From Adineta vaga (Eukaryota; Rotifera): DNA of 64,000 nucleotides. The stretch spans positions 124,001 through 188,000 of the forward strand of contig CP075494.1 in the NCBI GenBank assembly GCA_021613535.1, written 5' to 3'. How positions within the stretch are numbered: the first letter of the stretch is position 1; each line of letters starts with the position of its first letter. Below are positions 53,662 through 63,335 of this stretch, in pieces. The notes under the pieces were generated by a model. It worked only from the letters and a program-made list of their open reading frames with translations. It searched no databases and had not been told where the DNA came from. Position numbers and translations under genes: made by a program.

Positions 53662-56271
53662 TCAAAATAAAACTTGCAAAGTACGATTTTCAGAGCGTGC
53701 CTTATTAATTTCTTGTTGAAATAACTCTCGATCAGTATCAGATGTACAAGGATGAATTTCTAATACGTTTAAGTTTTGATTATCATAGAATACATCAAAG
53801 ATTTGCCGAAGATTAGTAAATGAAATCTCAATTTCTCTCAAAGATAAATGAGATATTATCGTATTTTTACGAACAGCTTTAATTAATGTTGTCATATCAT
53901 TTTCTCGTATTTGTCCAGCAAATCGTAGATGAGATACTGTTGAATTTGATTCTATATCCGAAGCAAGATGACTTATATTTATATCACGATTAATATTGAT
54001 TTGTAATTGTTTTAATGTAAAGTTTAATGCAATTTCTTGTATATGTTTGTAAAGTGGATGTGAGAAACTTTGAGAGAAAGATTGATCAGATACTTCGATT
54101 TCTCTAAGAGACTGTACGGGTTCAGTAGTTTCTATTTGAGAAGAATGGGAACATTTAGGACTAATACAACTAAGAAACGATAGAGATTTTCTCAGTCTTT
54201 TGTGCAGAGAAGGTTTCTTAACTTGTGCAGGGAGTAACTGTGGTTTAAGTACATTACTTCTTGTTCTAAAAATTCGTTTTTCTTGATAAAAAATTGCATA
54301 ATCAGTTTTGTTTTTAAGTTCTAGAATTTTTAATGACGATAGTTGATTAATAGTTTCTGCTAATTGTTTAAGTGTTGTATCACAATCAATATGCACTAAT
54401 TCCAGTGTCAACTGTTGAACTGGAATGATTTGAAGAAGATTTGTAATAATTTTCATATTATTATTTTCATTAGTACGCCATTTAACAGATGAAGCGAGCA
54501 TTGATTGATCATTTTCTGATAATATAGAACTAAAATCTATTTCAAGATGATAAGTAGATGATGTCAAAGAAAATGTTTCCAAAGTATTTTGATTTTTTAA
54601 CATTCGAAAGATTTTTTCACAGACATCCATTTGTACATTCTTCATATGTAATGTTTTTAAATTTCTATTTTCACAAAGATGAAATATCAGTTTTGGAGTT
54701 GTAACTGGTATTGCATTATAATCTATAGTAATTTCTTCGAGAGTTCGACTGTTAATAGCGAAAGTAAGAATAGTATTCCATAGATTGTCGGAAAGATCTG
54801 CATTCTGTAAATTAAGTGTTGATATGTTCAATTGTTGAAAGATATTTTTAATACTTTTTTCGTCAATACTTTCTAAAGATAGAACAAATCCAGTTTCATT
54901 TGTTCCAAATAATTTAAATGAAGATTCTATTTCTTCTGGTTGAATGGTGAATTTCAATCGCGAATTTGTTTCTTTAATAGTATCGAAAAATTTTGATTGA
55001 AATTTGTCGATTAATTTTGTAAATGTATATTCAATGATAAGTTGACGATTGCTTTCTAATGTATCATTAAGCATTGAAATGATTTTTTGTTTCGAAGTTT
55101 TTATTCTAAAATTTGTCAGGAAAATGTTTTCTAATTTAAGTTTATTAATTCTAATTTTTCTTGAAATAATATTGAGAAATTTTGAAAATAGATCTTCTGT
55201 TATTTTGACATCGTTGATACTTATAGTATCGATTGTTAAACCTTGATTTAATAATTTGTTGATTTTTAAGAAAACTTTTTCATTTAATTTATCTATGATA
55301 ACAACATTATCTTCTATTTTTCCACCTAATCGTTCAAATTCATTTCGGAATTGTTTAATTCGATTAGTTGAATGTTGTTTATTATAATGATCAATACATA
55401 CCCATCGAACTTGTCCATTAGATGTAACAGTACGGTATAAATTTCCTAATGTATCATTTTCATCTACTTTTTTCAAATATTTTCGAATTTGCCGTAATGC
55501 AGGACCGTTTCCTTCTTGAATATTTCTTTCGGTTGAAATATTTATATTTGTTTGAGCTTTCGCCAAAATCTCATCTGCTTGTTCTACTTTATGAATAATA
55601 TTATTCCAAAATTCCTTTTTTTGTAAAATATTAATATTGTATAATTTCATAAAGATCGATGATAGTTGTGGAACAGCGATGCTTCCGACGGATGCCATAT
55701 ATTTAATTACAGTTAACGTCTTACGAAGATAAGGTCCATATTTCTGAAAGAATTCACGTGGTTCCTTTATTTCATATCCATCATGAAGAGCAAAATGGCG
55801 TTCATTGTCGTTTGCACAATCGCATAGAAAATGCAAACGATATTTATAATGAAGCCATTTTGAAGGATTGTAAGAAGGTGTTTCAACCGGTAATACAATG
55901 AAAAGATGGGGTATGGTGTATTCTGCTGTTTCATATATTTGACGTTGAATAACATCGAGTTTTGTTTTAATAATTTCCATATTATCTACAACTATATTTA
56001 AAACGTTGCGTTCTGATGAGATAGTACTGTCTGAAGACATTGATGTATGACAATCGATTACATATCGAGTTGAAGCTGGAATTCGTTGTGGATAAATTAG
56101 TTGATTATTGTTGTCTTGTTCGAATTCTATTAGCTCTTTGTCAATTGTAAATCTTCGAATACCAATAAAATAATCATGAACATCTTGTAAGAATAAATAT
56201 TTATTCTTTTTTACATATCGAACAGGTATCTCTACAATTTTATCATTGTATCGACACTTTTGAAATTCCAT
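53662..56271 (-). CDS. LRR protein with conserved FIVLP-type N-terminal domain
   Basis: 869 residues, one uninterrupted exon. The first third has HLFIVLPVETPSYNPSKW, YRLHFLCDCA and GYEIKEPREFFQKYGPYLRKTL, a domain I recall from fungi (Mortierella-like) and bdelloid proteins but cannot name. A helical stretch follows. From about residue 470 on there are ribonuclease-inhibitor-like leucine-rich repeats (ISTLNLQNADLSDNLWNTIL, NLKTLHMKNVQM, LKILELKNKT, NSTVSHLRFAG, NTIISHLSLREI). It is probably an intracellular protein-binding protein. Function unknown; nearest neighbour genes are decayed. Confidence 0.65.
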   Translation of the reverse strand: MEFQKCRYNDKIVEIPVRYVKKNKYLFLQDVHDYFIGIRRFTIDKELIEFEQDNNNQLIYPQRIPASTRYVIDCHTSMSSDSTISSERNVLNIVVDNMEIIKTKLDVIQRQIYETAEYTIPHLFIVLPVETPSYNPSKWLHYKYRLHFLCDCANDNERHFALHDGYEIKEPREFFQKYGPYLRKTLTVIKYMASVGSIAVPQLSSIFMKLYNINILQKKEFWNNIIHKVEQADEILAKAQTNINISTERNIQEGNGPALRQIRKYLKKVDENDTLGNLYRTVTSNGQVRWVCIDHYNKQHSTNRIKQFRNEFERLGGKIEDNVVIIDKLNEKVFLKINKLLNQGLTIDTISINDVKITEDLFSKFLNIISRKIRINKLKLENIFLTNFRIKTSKQKIISMLNDTLESNRQLIIEYTFTKLIDKFQSKFFDTIKETNSRLKFTIQPEEIESSFKLFGTNETGFVLSLESIDEKSIKNIFQQLNISTLNLQNADLSDNLWNTILTFAINSRTLEEITIDYNAIPVTTPKLIFHLCENRNLKTLHMKNVQMDVCEKIFRMLKNQNTLETFSLTSSTYHLEIDFSSILSENDQSMLASSVKWRTNENNNMKIITNLLQIIPVQQLTLELVHIDCDTTLKQLAETINQLSSLKILELKNKTDYAIFYQEKRIFRTRSNVLKPQLLPAQVKKPSLHKRLRKSLSFLSCISPKCSHSSQIETTEPVQSLREIEVSDQSFSQSFSHPLYKHIQEIALNFTLKQLQININRDINISHLASDIESNSTVSHLRFAGQIRENDMTTLIKAVRKNTIISHLSLREIEISFTNLRQIFDVFYDNQNLNVLEIHPCTSDTDRELFQQEINKARSENRTLQVLF

Positions 56272-56279
56272 TTATTAAA

Positions 56280-57200
56280 AACTAAATAATATGTATGAAT
56301 AAGAGAAAAAGAAATTATAATGATATAGTACTGCATTTGTTTTCGTCAATGTTTATATACCACTTGGAATTAAACATTTTTCTTTTGTCATGAGTCATTG
56401 AATGCTTATAATGCATTTTTTGCCCAGATTCTTAACCATAAATGGAAAGTCATGAATTCGTTTTTTTAAAATGAGTAATTCGAAAAAATTGTTTCTGGCA
56501 TTTTAATGCATTGTGGTCGCAGACGAATTAATTACTTGCGTAGGTTTCTTTGCTTACGCACGTCGAAATTGAAAATTTATACAAAAACAGAGCTTTTAAC
56601 CACAGAAAATATTCCAACTTTGACTCATTCTTTGATTGAAAGTTAACAAAAAAGAAAATAATTCATCTTCACTACAGGTAAAGTTTATTGAGCTGTGTTA
56701 GAGAATCAAAGAAAGTGTAAATAGGAATATCTGTAGAACTGAAACACCTTTGGAATTCAATTCTATTTCAGATATGCCAACCTTATTGGAAACTTCGATA
56801 GCGTTAACAAACGCCCAAGTATGCCATGTTGATGTTCTCTAAATCTAAGTACCCATCCTGGAAAATTTGGTAATGATAGTAATTGTAAGAACTGTACAAA
56901 GCGAACAATCACCCTCATCCTCAACATCTTCTCTATATTATATACAGAAGGGTGTGGGTGTGGGTGTGGGTGAGGGTGTTGGAACGCATAGAACAAAGTG
57001 AGGGCACTACGAACCCGTCTGTCACACTGGACACACGAAAAGCCTTCTCAGCGTGAGAGACACCGATGAATGACAGTCAGCGAAGCATTTACCGCATATT
57101 ACTTAAATGCACATTTAAAATAGTCGACGATACCATACGTTAGCATACTTGCAGAACTGATTAGTTTAAAATTCGAGTACTCGAATTCTAACTTTATAAG
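56280..57200. other. intergenic, contains a foldback
   Basis: No gene seen. The foldback has its C-rich arm at 56910-56926 and a long GGGTGTGGGTGTGGGTGTGG arm at 56949-56980. The minus-strand frame 56763-56996 is a translation of it. Confidence 0.4.
56910..56980. repeat. telomere-motif foldback hairpin, long arm
   Basis: The right arm (56949-56980) carries five consecutive GGGTGT/GGGTGA units, the longest telomere-like run in the window. The left arm at 56910-56926 is CACCCTCATCCTCAAC. Confidence 0.7.
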
Positions 57201-57201
57201 T

Positions 57202-58810
57202 TTAGAAGTTGAAGAAGAAGTTTAATACTCGAATCGAATTAACGGTTTCTACACTACTCTTAAATATTGGTTTTGATAAACAATAATCATCATTATTGAA
57301 CTGAATACCATGAATAAGAATGTTAATATCATATAATTCATGATTCCATTGAATTGGTGTACTATCATTAGATTCTAATAACCAGAATCTATCCGTTTTT
57401 GTTATTCCAGAAAGATCTAATGATAATAATTCTTTTAATTTCATAAAAATAAACCAATTTATTTCAATTAAATTGGTACAATTTGCTAATGATAATTTGT
57501 TAAGGGTTGATGCCACATTATAAAGAAATGAAGTTGTTTGATTTTTAGATTGAAATTCTTCATCATAGATTGTTGTTATTGTTTCTAATGAAGAAATTGG
57601 ATTCGAACTTAAATCAAGAATTTCCAAACTTGTATGATTAAAAACTAATGGATGAATAAATTCAATTTGATTATGACTCAAACTAATTACTCGAAGTCTA
57701 CGTGCATTTTTAAATGTATTTTCATTTAATTTTTGAATTAAATTATAATCTGTGTCTAATACTTCCAGATGTGAAAAATCTTGTAATGCATCGAGATTAG
57801 AAGAAAATTGTTTGATAAAATAAGAGAACGTAATGTTCGATTCAATGGAGATAAAATGATATTATTTCATTATTATTTGTCACAGTTTCCAATGATGTTA
57901 AATGATTATCATTTAAAACTAAACGAGTTAAAATTGCAAATGAATAAATGCATCATGTGCGATTCGTTTTATTCGATTTTGTGATAAATCAATTTCATAC
58001 AATTGATTTTCAGAAGGAAATAAATTAGATCTTATTTCTGAAATATAATTATCATGTAAATTAAGAATTACTAAGATGATGAAATTTAATCAAAGAAGGA
58101 AAATGAACAATGCCACTAGATGATAAATCTAACTTAGTTAAAGAATTAGATGATAAACTATCATAAAGATGATCAATATTTGTTAATGTAACATTATTGA
58201 AGAAAGTTTCCGTCCAATATAAAGTCGATGATTGGTTGAAAATAAATTGAACTTCTTTTGAATTTAGAATACTTATTTCAACAATAGTTGTATTATCAAA
58301 TGCTTTTAAATTGAATTGGTATGGTTGAGCATAAATATCATTATATTGAATATTGTCAATAGTTAATTCTTGATATTCCGTTTTACTAAAAGCATAATCA
58401 TCAAGTTGAAAATTTCTTGGTGAATAAAATCGAATATATTTTGGTATTTCGGAAAAATGATTCAGTAGTTCAAAACTATTTTCTGCTATTTGATCAATTC
58501 CATTTATAAAACTTAAATTGACCTGGCGAAGTGAAGAAAATTGTGATGAAAATGATGTAAATGTTTGTGATGTTAAACGAGTGAAATTTATAAAATGAAA
58601 TGCAGCATATATATGTTCAGTTGATGAAAATGTTGACCAATCAATAAGCATTTGATCACTTGGATGATTTTCAATACAAGTTACTAAACTTCTATTATTG
58701 TTACAATTGCACGTGACAATAGTATTATCCAGACATATTGTTTGGGATTCAATGGAAATTAACAGGGAGATTAAATGAAGAATATAGAAAAGCACGTTCA
58801 GAACAAACAT
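57202..58810 (-). pseudogene. secreted LRR protein gene with frameshifts
   Basis: The ATG at 58810 starts a signal peptide (VLFYILHLISLLISIES). A Cys-bearing N-cap (CNCNNNRSLVTC) follows, with LRR-like strands to about 58060. Reading must then shift frame near 58070 to continue (LNLHDNYISEIRSNLF, YEIDLSQNRIKRIAHDAF) and again near 57940 and 57830 to reach the block at 57681-57202 (LEILDLSSNPISSLE, LLSLDLSG). The 3' end has no membrane anchor. At least two frameshifts mean it is not functional as it stands. Confidence 0.6.
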
Positions 58811-59331
58811 TGATGTTCGTAAAAAGAAAGATTATATGAAAATGAAATGTTTAAATATCTTCTTTTTTCATATGTTATCTATTCCCATGCATATTTTTAT
58901 CATTGAGTCTCTTATAATGTCCATAGTGTTTAAAGGAACACAATGAATCATTGATAAGGACTTTGTAAGAACAACTAACAATTGCCTTGCAGTGTTCTAG
59001 ATTATATGAGAGAGAGAGAATACGTCATTGCTTATATTTCTTCTGTTCTTGTTTCATTAGTCATGAAAACATATTGTCATCCTGATTTGTATATTTAAAG
59101 TTAGCGAAAAATTTTCAATCATTCTTTGACTGTAAGTTTTTTTGTCCGCATGTTATATATTACTGTGTATATTTTTATTATCAGTGCTCTTGAAACCTTC
59201 AATGTTGTGCTTTATGAATCATTGATAAGAACTCTGTAGGACTGTCAGTTTGAGTTACATATTGATACATCGCTCACCACATTATCTTCCAAGATATGCA
59301 AAATCCTCAAACATTCATGAATAGAGTCATG

Positions 59332-59392
59332 TTGAGGGTGTGGATGTTAGTCAAGGTACCTCTTCTTTACTCACACCCACATCCATCCTTTA
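59332..59392. repeat. telomere-motif foldback hairpin
   Basis: TTGAGGGTGTGGATGT, loop of about 21 nt, then ACTCACACCCACATCCATCC. Confidence 0.7.
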
Positions 59393-59499
59393 AAGATTTT
59401 TCTCTGATTTTTAATTCTTTTCTTACTTGAGTTTTGATGACTTTTAATGCATAAAGAATGGGGGGAGGGGGGAGGGGAATTGTCACAACTAGATATAGA

Positions 59500-59890
59500 T
59501 GATAGCAATCTATAGGTAGCACTAAACCAGCGTCATATATCTCGAACCCTTTTGAAAAACACTTTTTTATAGAAAAATGAATCCAAATATGAGATACACC
59601 TACGAACAGAAATATTTTCCCTCTTTGTTTCTTTGCTATCATACTTTGTATAAAATTTATTGTCTAGTAGAGATATGACTTGAGAGTTTTATTTCAGTAT
59701 GATAAAACGATTGCAATGTAATAAAACTCTAGTTATATCTCACTCGACAATAAATTTTATACAAGATATAGTAGAAAATAAACATATGGAAGAAAGAATT
59801 TTGTGTGAAGGTGTACTTTCGGAGAGGATATATGATACATGCGACAAAAACCACACTTTTAACCGAGCATTACAATAGATAATTAGATAA
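59500..59890. repeat. long hairpin: large inverted repeat
   Basis: Arms 59646-59693 and 59719-59766 are inverted copies about 47 bp long (starting TTGTATAAAATTTATTGTC on each side) with few mismatches and a 25-nt loop. Weaker inverted similarity extends outward to about 59500 and 59890. No coding potential was seen. A MITE made of near-palindromic DNA or a source of double-stranded RNA is possible. Confidence 0.65.
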
Positions 59891-59933
59891 TCTGAGGTTT
59901 GTACCTTATTTTACCAATTCTACTAGAAATCTC

Positions 59934-59983
59934 GAGGATGTGGGTGTGGCTGGATATTCTTCTTCATCCACAGCCACACCCTT
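59934..59983. repeat. telomere-motif foldback hairpin
   Basis: GAGGATGTGGGTGTGGCTGG, loop, then CCACAGCCACACCCTTA. The arms pair through the GGCTG segment as well, so this copy has compensating sequence on both sides. Confidence 0.7.
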
Positions 59984-60289
59984 AAAATGGGATTTCCTAT
60001 ATCAATTTCAATCCTTAGATCGAAAATTAATCTAAATCAAATAAAACATTTATCTCTTTACTCAATAGATCATATATTAACATATGTACCTCTATCAGTT
60101 ACAATGTCTCAAATTTGTGAATTATCCATTCGGAATCAAATAGATATAGATACAATTAAATGAGTTCGATATCGTCGATTTGAAGAGATTCACAACTTAA
60201 AAATAAGTATTATTGGTCAATACAGTGAATCTATCGTTAGACAATCACAATGTGTCACGAGAGATAACTTTACATTTCAATTATATCAT

Positions 60290-61063
60290 TCATTTAAATT
60301 CAGCAAAAACCGCATTATGATCTGTCTCTCCTTTAGTATCAATAATTGAACATTCACTTAAAAACCATTGATCATTATCACGAGGACGTACATAAATATA
60401 ATCAACACGCGTTCCATATCGACATGTTGCTATTTGTTCATCTTTTATTTGTCCATTTTTTAACTTAAATACATCTTGATAATTCCATTCATCTGTTATT
60501 AGTTTAGTTAAATCAAAACGAGGTTTTTCCCTCTGAAAACTTTCACGCATTTTAACAACTTGTTCTTGATAATAATCATCTGAATAATCATCTCTTGTTA
60601 ATACATTCATATCACCCATCAATATATCAATATTTTTTCTATATGGATTAAGTTCTTTGATTTGTTGTAAACGACTATCCTCATTAATATGATCTAAATG
60701 TGTTACAGAAAATATTCTATCTTTAGTAAATGGATGATCACCATTTAAACGACATTTCAGTAAACCTCTTGTACCACCTCGACATGGAAAATATGCTCGT
60801 TCATTTGAAGAAAATTCAATTGGATAACGAGATGCAATTCCATTCCCAAGATCATCTTGATCACCTTGACCATAAATAAAATTCGGTAAAGACAGACGTT
60901 GACAAAATGTTTTCCATTTCTCATTATTTTTGATTTCTTGAACAGCAATTAAATCAAGATTAAGTGGTTCAAGAATCGATATTAGATCATTGATATTATT
61001 TTTACCATTTTTTGGTGAATTAAATACATGTACATTAAGTGTAGCTAAACGAAATGTCGACAT
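60290..61063 (-). CDS. endonuclease/exonuclease/phosphatase family protein
   Basis: 257 residues, single exon, complete. Signature motifs of the metal-dependent EEP fold are in order: ATLNVHVF (Asn), AVQEIK (catalytic Glu), GLLKCRL, FSVTHLDH, ILMGDMNVL (Asp/Asn), RVDYIYVR and the terminal TDHNAVFAEF (Asp-His). The substrate (nucleic acid, phosphoinositide or other phosphoester) cannot be told. It has no signal peptide, so it is probably cytosolic. Confidence 0.85.
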   Translation of the reverse strand: MSTFRLATLNVHVFNSPKNGKNNINDLISILEPLNLDLIAVQEIKNNEKWKTFCQRLSLPNFIYGQGDQDDLGNGIASRYPIEFSSNERAYFPCRGGTRGLLKCRLNGDHPFTKDRIFSVTHLDHINEDSRLQQIKELNPYRKNIDILMGDMNVLTRDDYSDDYYQEQVVKMRESFQREKPRFDLTKLITDEWNYQDVFKLKNGQIKDEQIATCRYGTRVDYIYVRPRDNDQWFLSECSIIDTKGETDHNAVFAEFK

Positions 61064-61122
61064 TTTCTAAGATAAAACAAAAAAGTCAACTTCGTTGTTT
61101 TTCTTCATTTATTTGACATAAG

Positions 61123-61350
61123 TCATGACCAACGATATTCTTTTAAAACATGCACGTTTTTTCTTCTTATCTTAAAACGAACAACCTTGAATATTTTATA
61201 GTCTTTTATTAGTAGGTTTGATATGATTGTTTTTAGATTGTTAAATTTAAACGAACTATTTATTGAGATTGTATATCTGTAGATTTTTTTATGTTGAAGG
61301 TTAATAAATATGACAATATCAGTTTCTTTTTCATCATAATGAAGAGACAT
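61123..61350 (-). CDS. hypothetical small protein
   Basis: 75 residues from ATG at 61350 (MSLHYDEKETDIVIFIN). A beta-strand-rich start and a basic end (KIRRKNVHVLKEYRW) are visible. The longer frame would read through the telomere-motif hairpin and is discarded. No family recognised; it could be noise. Confidence 0.25.
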   Translation of the reverse strand: MSLHYDEKETDIVIFINLQHKKIYRYTISINSSFKFNNLKTIISNLLIKDYKIFKVVRFKIRRKNVHVLKEYRWS

Positions 61351-61434
61351 TTTTTTTGTTCGGTATACTGTGAAATAAAGTATATCTTTTATTATTTGAT
61401 TTAGTTCCTTACTGAATTTCTTGTAGTGGGTGAA

Positions 61435-61476
61435 TGTGGGTGTGGATACGAATAAAGAACACACCCACACCCTCAA
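61435..61476. repeat. telomere-motif foldback hairpin
   Basis: TGTGGGTGTGG, about 14 nt loop, then ACACCCACACCCTCAA. Confidence 0.7.
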
Positions 61477-61502
61477 TACGAACTCTCACCTTTCTTTATT
61501 CT

Positions 61503-61706
61503 ATGATAAACGTACTCTATATTTGTGAGGAAGTGATAAATGTATACTTGCAATTAATACATGATATATTCTCATTAGTTCCACGTGATCAATATTTTCG
61601 TCTGTTTCCAAAAGATTGTGGTGGTTTTGCAGTTTGTCATCTTTATGCTATTATTGCTTTACATCCAAACCTCCATGTTTTAGTTCACAACTTAGTAAAA
61701 GAATGA
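61503..61706 (+). CDS. hypothetical protein fragment
   Basis: 67 residues from ATG at 61503, hydrophobic, with CGGFAVCHLYAIIALHPNL. No family recognised. It may be part of a decayed gene together with the kelch-like fragment that follows. Confidence 0.25.
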   Translation: MINVLYICEEVINVYLQLIHDIFSLVPRDQYFRLFPKDCGGFAVCHLYAIIALHPNLHVLVHNLVKE

Positions 61707-61846
61707 TTCATATGTATTTTTCCTTTTGTCACAAATGAACTATTTATGTTCAAAACTATTTTGCCGCAAAATCATATTGCCCAGTTTATGGTTTTGACTC
61801 ATAAAATATTATTATCTTTTATCTAGTATGGAGAAGTACTGGAAAT

Positions 61847-62020
61847 ATGAATTTTGCCCGAAAACGTCATAGAGCAGTCGTCTTACCGAATGAAATAGTG
61901 TTAGTTGCAGACGGAGAAAATAATCGCAATATTATCGTCAACAGTTGTGGTATATATCAATGGAATAACACCCAAGAACTTTGCTTTCATAAATTAAAAT
62001 TATTAACTTTAAATAAATAA
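61847..62020 (+). pseudogene. kelch-repeat-like fragment
   Basis: 57 residues. MNFARKRHRAVVLPNEIVLV and the following segment, ending at GIYQWNN, have the spacing of one kelch beta-propeller blade as seen in bdelloid kelch proteins. Only one blade is present, so at best a remnant. Confidence 0.3.
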
Positions 62021-62040
62021 TATTCTATAGAAAAAAAACA

Positions 62041-63273
62041 TATTGAGGGTATGAGTATTAAAGTGATATGAAGAATCAAACGCAGATTCACACTTTGACC
62101 CATCTCCTCAAGATGATTGGTATTTTAAATATAGATTGTCATCTATGAATTTAAATTGCACAATTATAGGATTGATATGTAATATTGATCATTTTTAAAA
62201 TGTAGTGTGAAATAATATGCAACATATTCTCCGTGATTTTTGAAAATCAACCATATTAATGAGAAAATATCTCTGCAATTGAAATCAATAGTTCTTAAAT
62301 ATTCCATAAAAGTACATAAAACTTGTTTAAATGGAAGTAAATCTCTTAAATATTCTCTTCGACTGTTCATAAACTAAAGCAAAGACTCTCTTCTAATGAT
62401 TTTCGATCTACAACGCTATATCAAAAGGATCACCAAGATCTAGTAAAGTCAGATACCTAATACATTTAATACTATCGAGCACTAACAGTAATCCAAACAA
62501 ACACGTAATCCAAACAAACACAAAATACAAATCCTCAAAATGTGTCATATGAACCTTAAAATCATTCTTTATTGAATGTATTAAAAAATATACGCTGGAG
62601 TAAATGAGTTCTGTATGTTCGCTCATTTAATGTAAAAGAATTAAATCGGCTTACATAATTACCTGGTTTTTTCCTTTCTTTCCTTTGGATTGTGCACAAG
62701 TATATTGAAGATATAATGTATTCAATCTATTTTCTTTTCTGAAGTAACAAAAAATAGTGATACTAAGTCTTTTTCTTCCTACGTCTTATTCATATAGTAA
62801 TACGATGTAATAAATGAACAAACTAAGACTGCGATGAAGATATAGTGATGATTAATTTCAATCTTGAGAGTGTGTGCATTTAAAGTTCTGACGCATATCC
62901 ACGTTTCTTAGAATTCTGAAAACTATCAAAAACAACCACTGGTCAAGACTTAAGATATAAAATTTGTTTACCATAATTATCTATATTATGTAGATTGAAG
63001 CAATTGTCTATCTTAAATGACATGATCCGCGTCATTCTTATTCAATACTCTGATGAAAATAATTCCGCTATAAATAATTGTATCATCATAATATAAACTG
63101 CCGTTTAGAATGTATATGAATTTGATCTCTTTTCAGCAGAGAAAAATAAATCTATTAATAATTTACACTGACATACCTCTGTCATGAAATGTTGTCTTTA
63201 AATGACTCATCCAAAGTGTACGAGAGCGAACAGAAAGTATTTTTACATACGCTCGTTCAGTTTTTTTTCTTCC
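62041..63273. other. intergenic, one degenerate foldback
   Basis: A decayed foldback (TTGAGGGTATGAGT with CCCATCTCCTCAA) lies at 62043-62113. Short minus-strand frames at 62164-62626 have no domain, and a 16-bp direct repeat TAATCCAAACAAACAC occurs twice at 62490-62521. Nothing else was seen up to the dehydrogenase promoter. Confidence 0.4.
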
Positions 63274-63281
63274 TATATAAG
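63274..63281 (+). promoter_or_regulatory. TATA box of the dehydrogenase gene
   Basis: TATATAAG lies 55-62 bp upstream of the start codon at 63336, which would place transcription start near 63305. Confidence 0.55.
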
Positions 63282-63335
63282 AATGCGGTGTGTTTCATAG
63301 TGCACAACTATTACAGTAAACAAGACATCGTCAGA

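Noticed and set aside
62164-62626. Two small minus-strand ORFs, one with a hydrophobic segment
   Set aside because: No family resemblance or splice context; AT-rich chance frames are likely.
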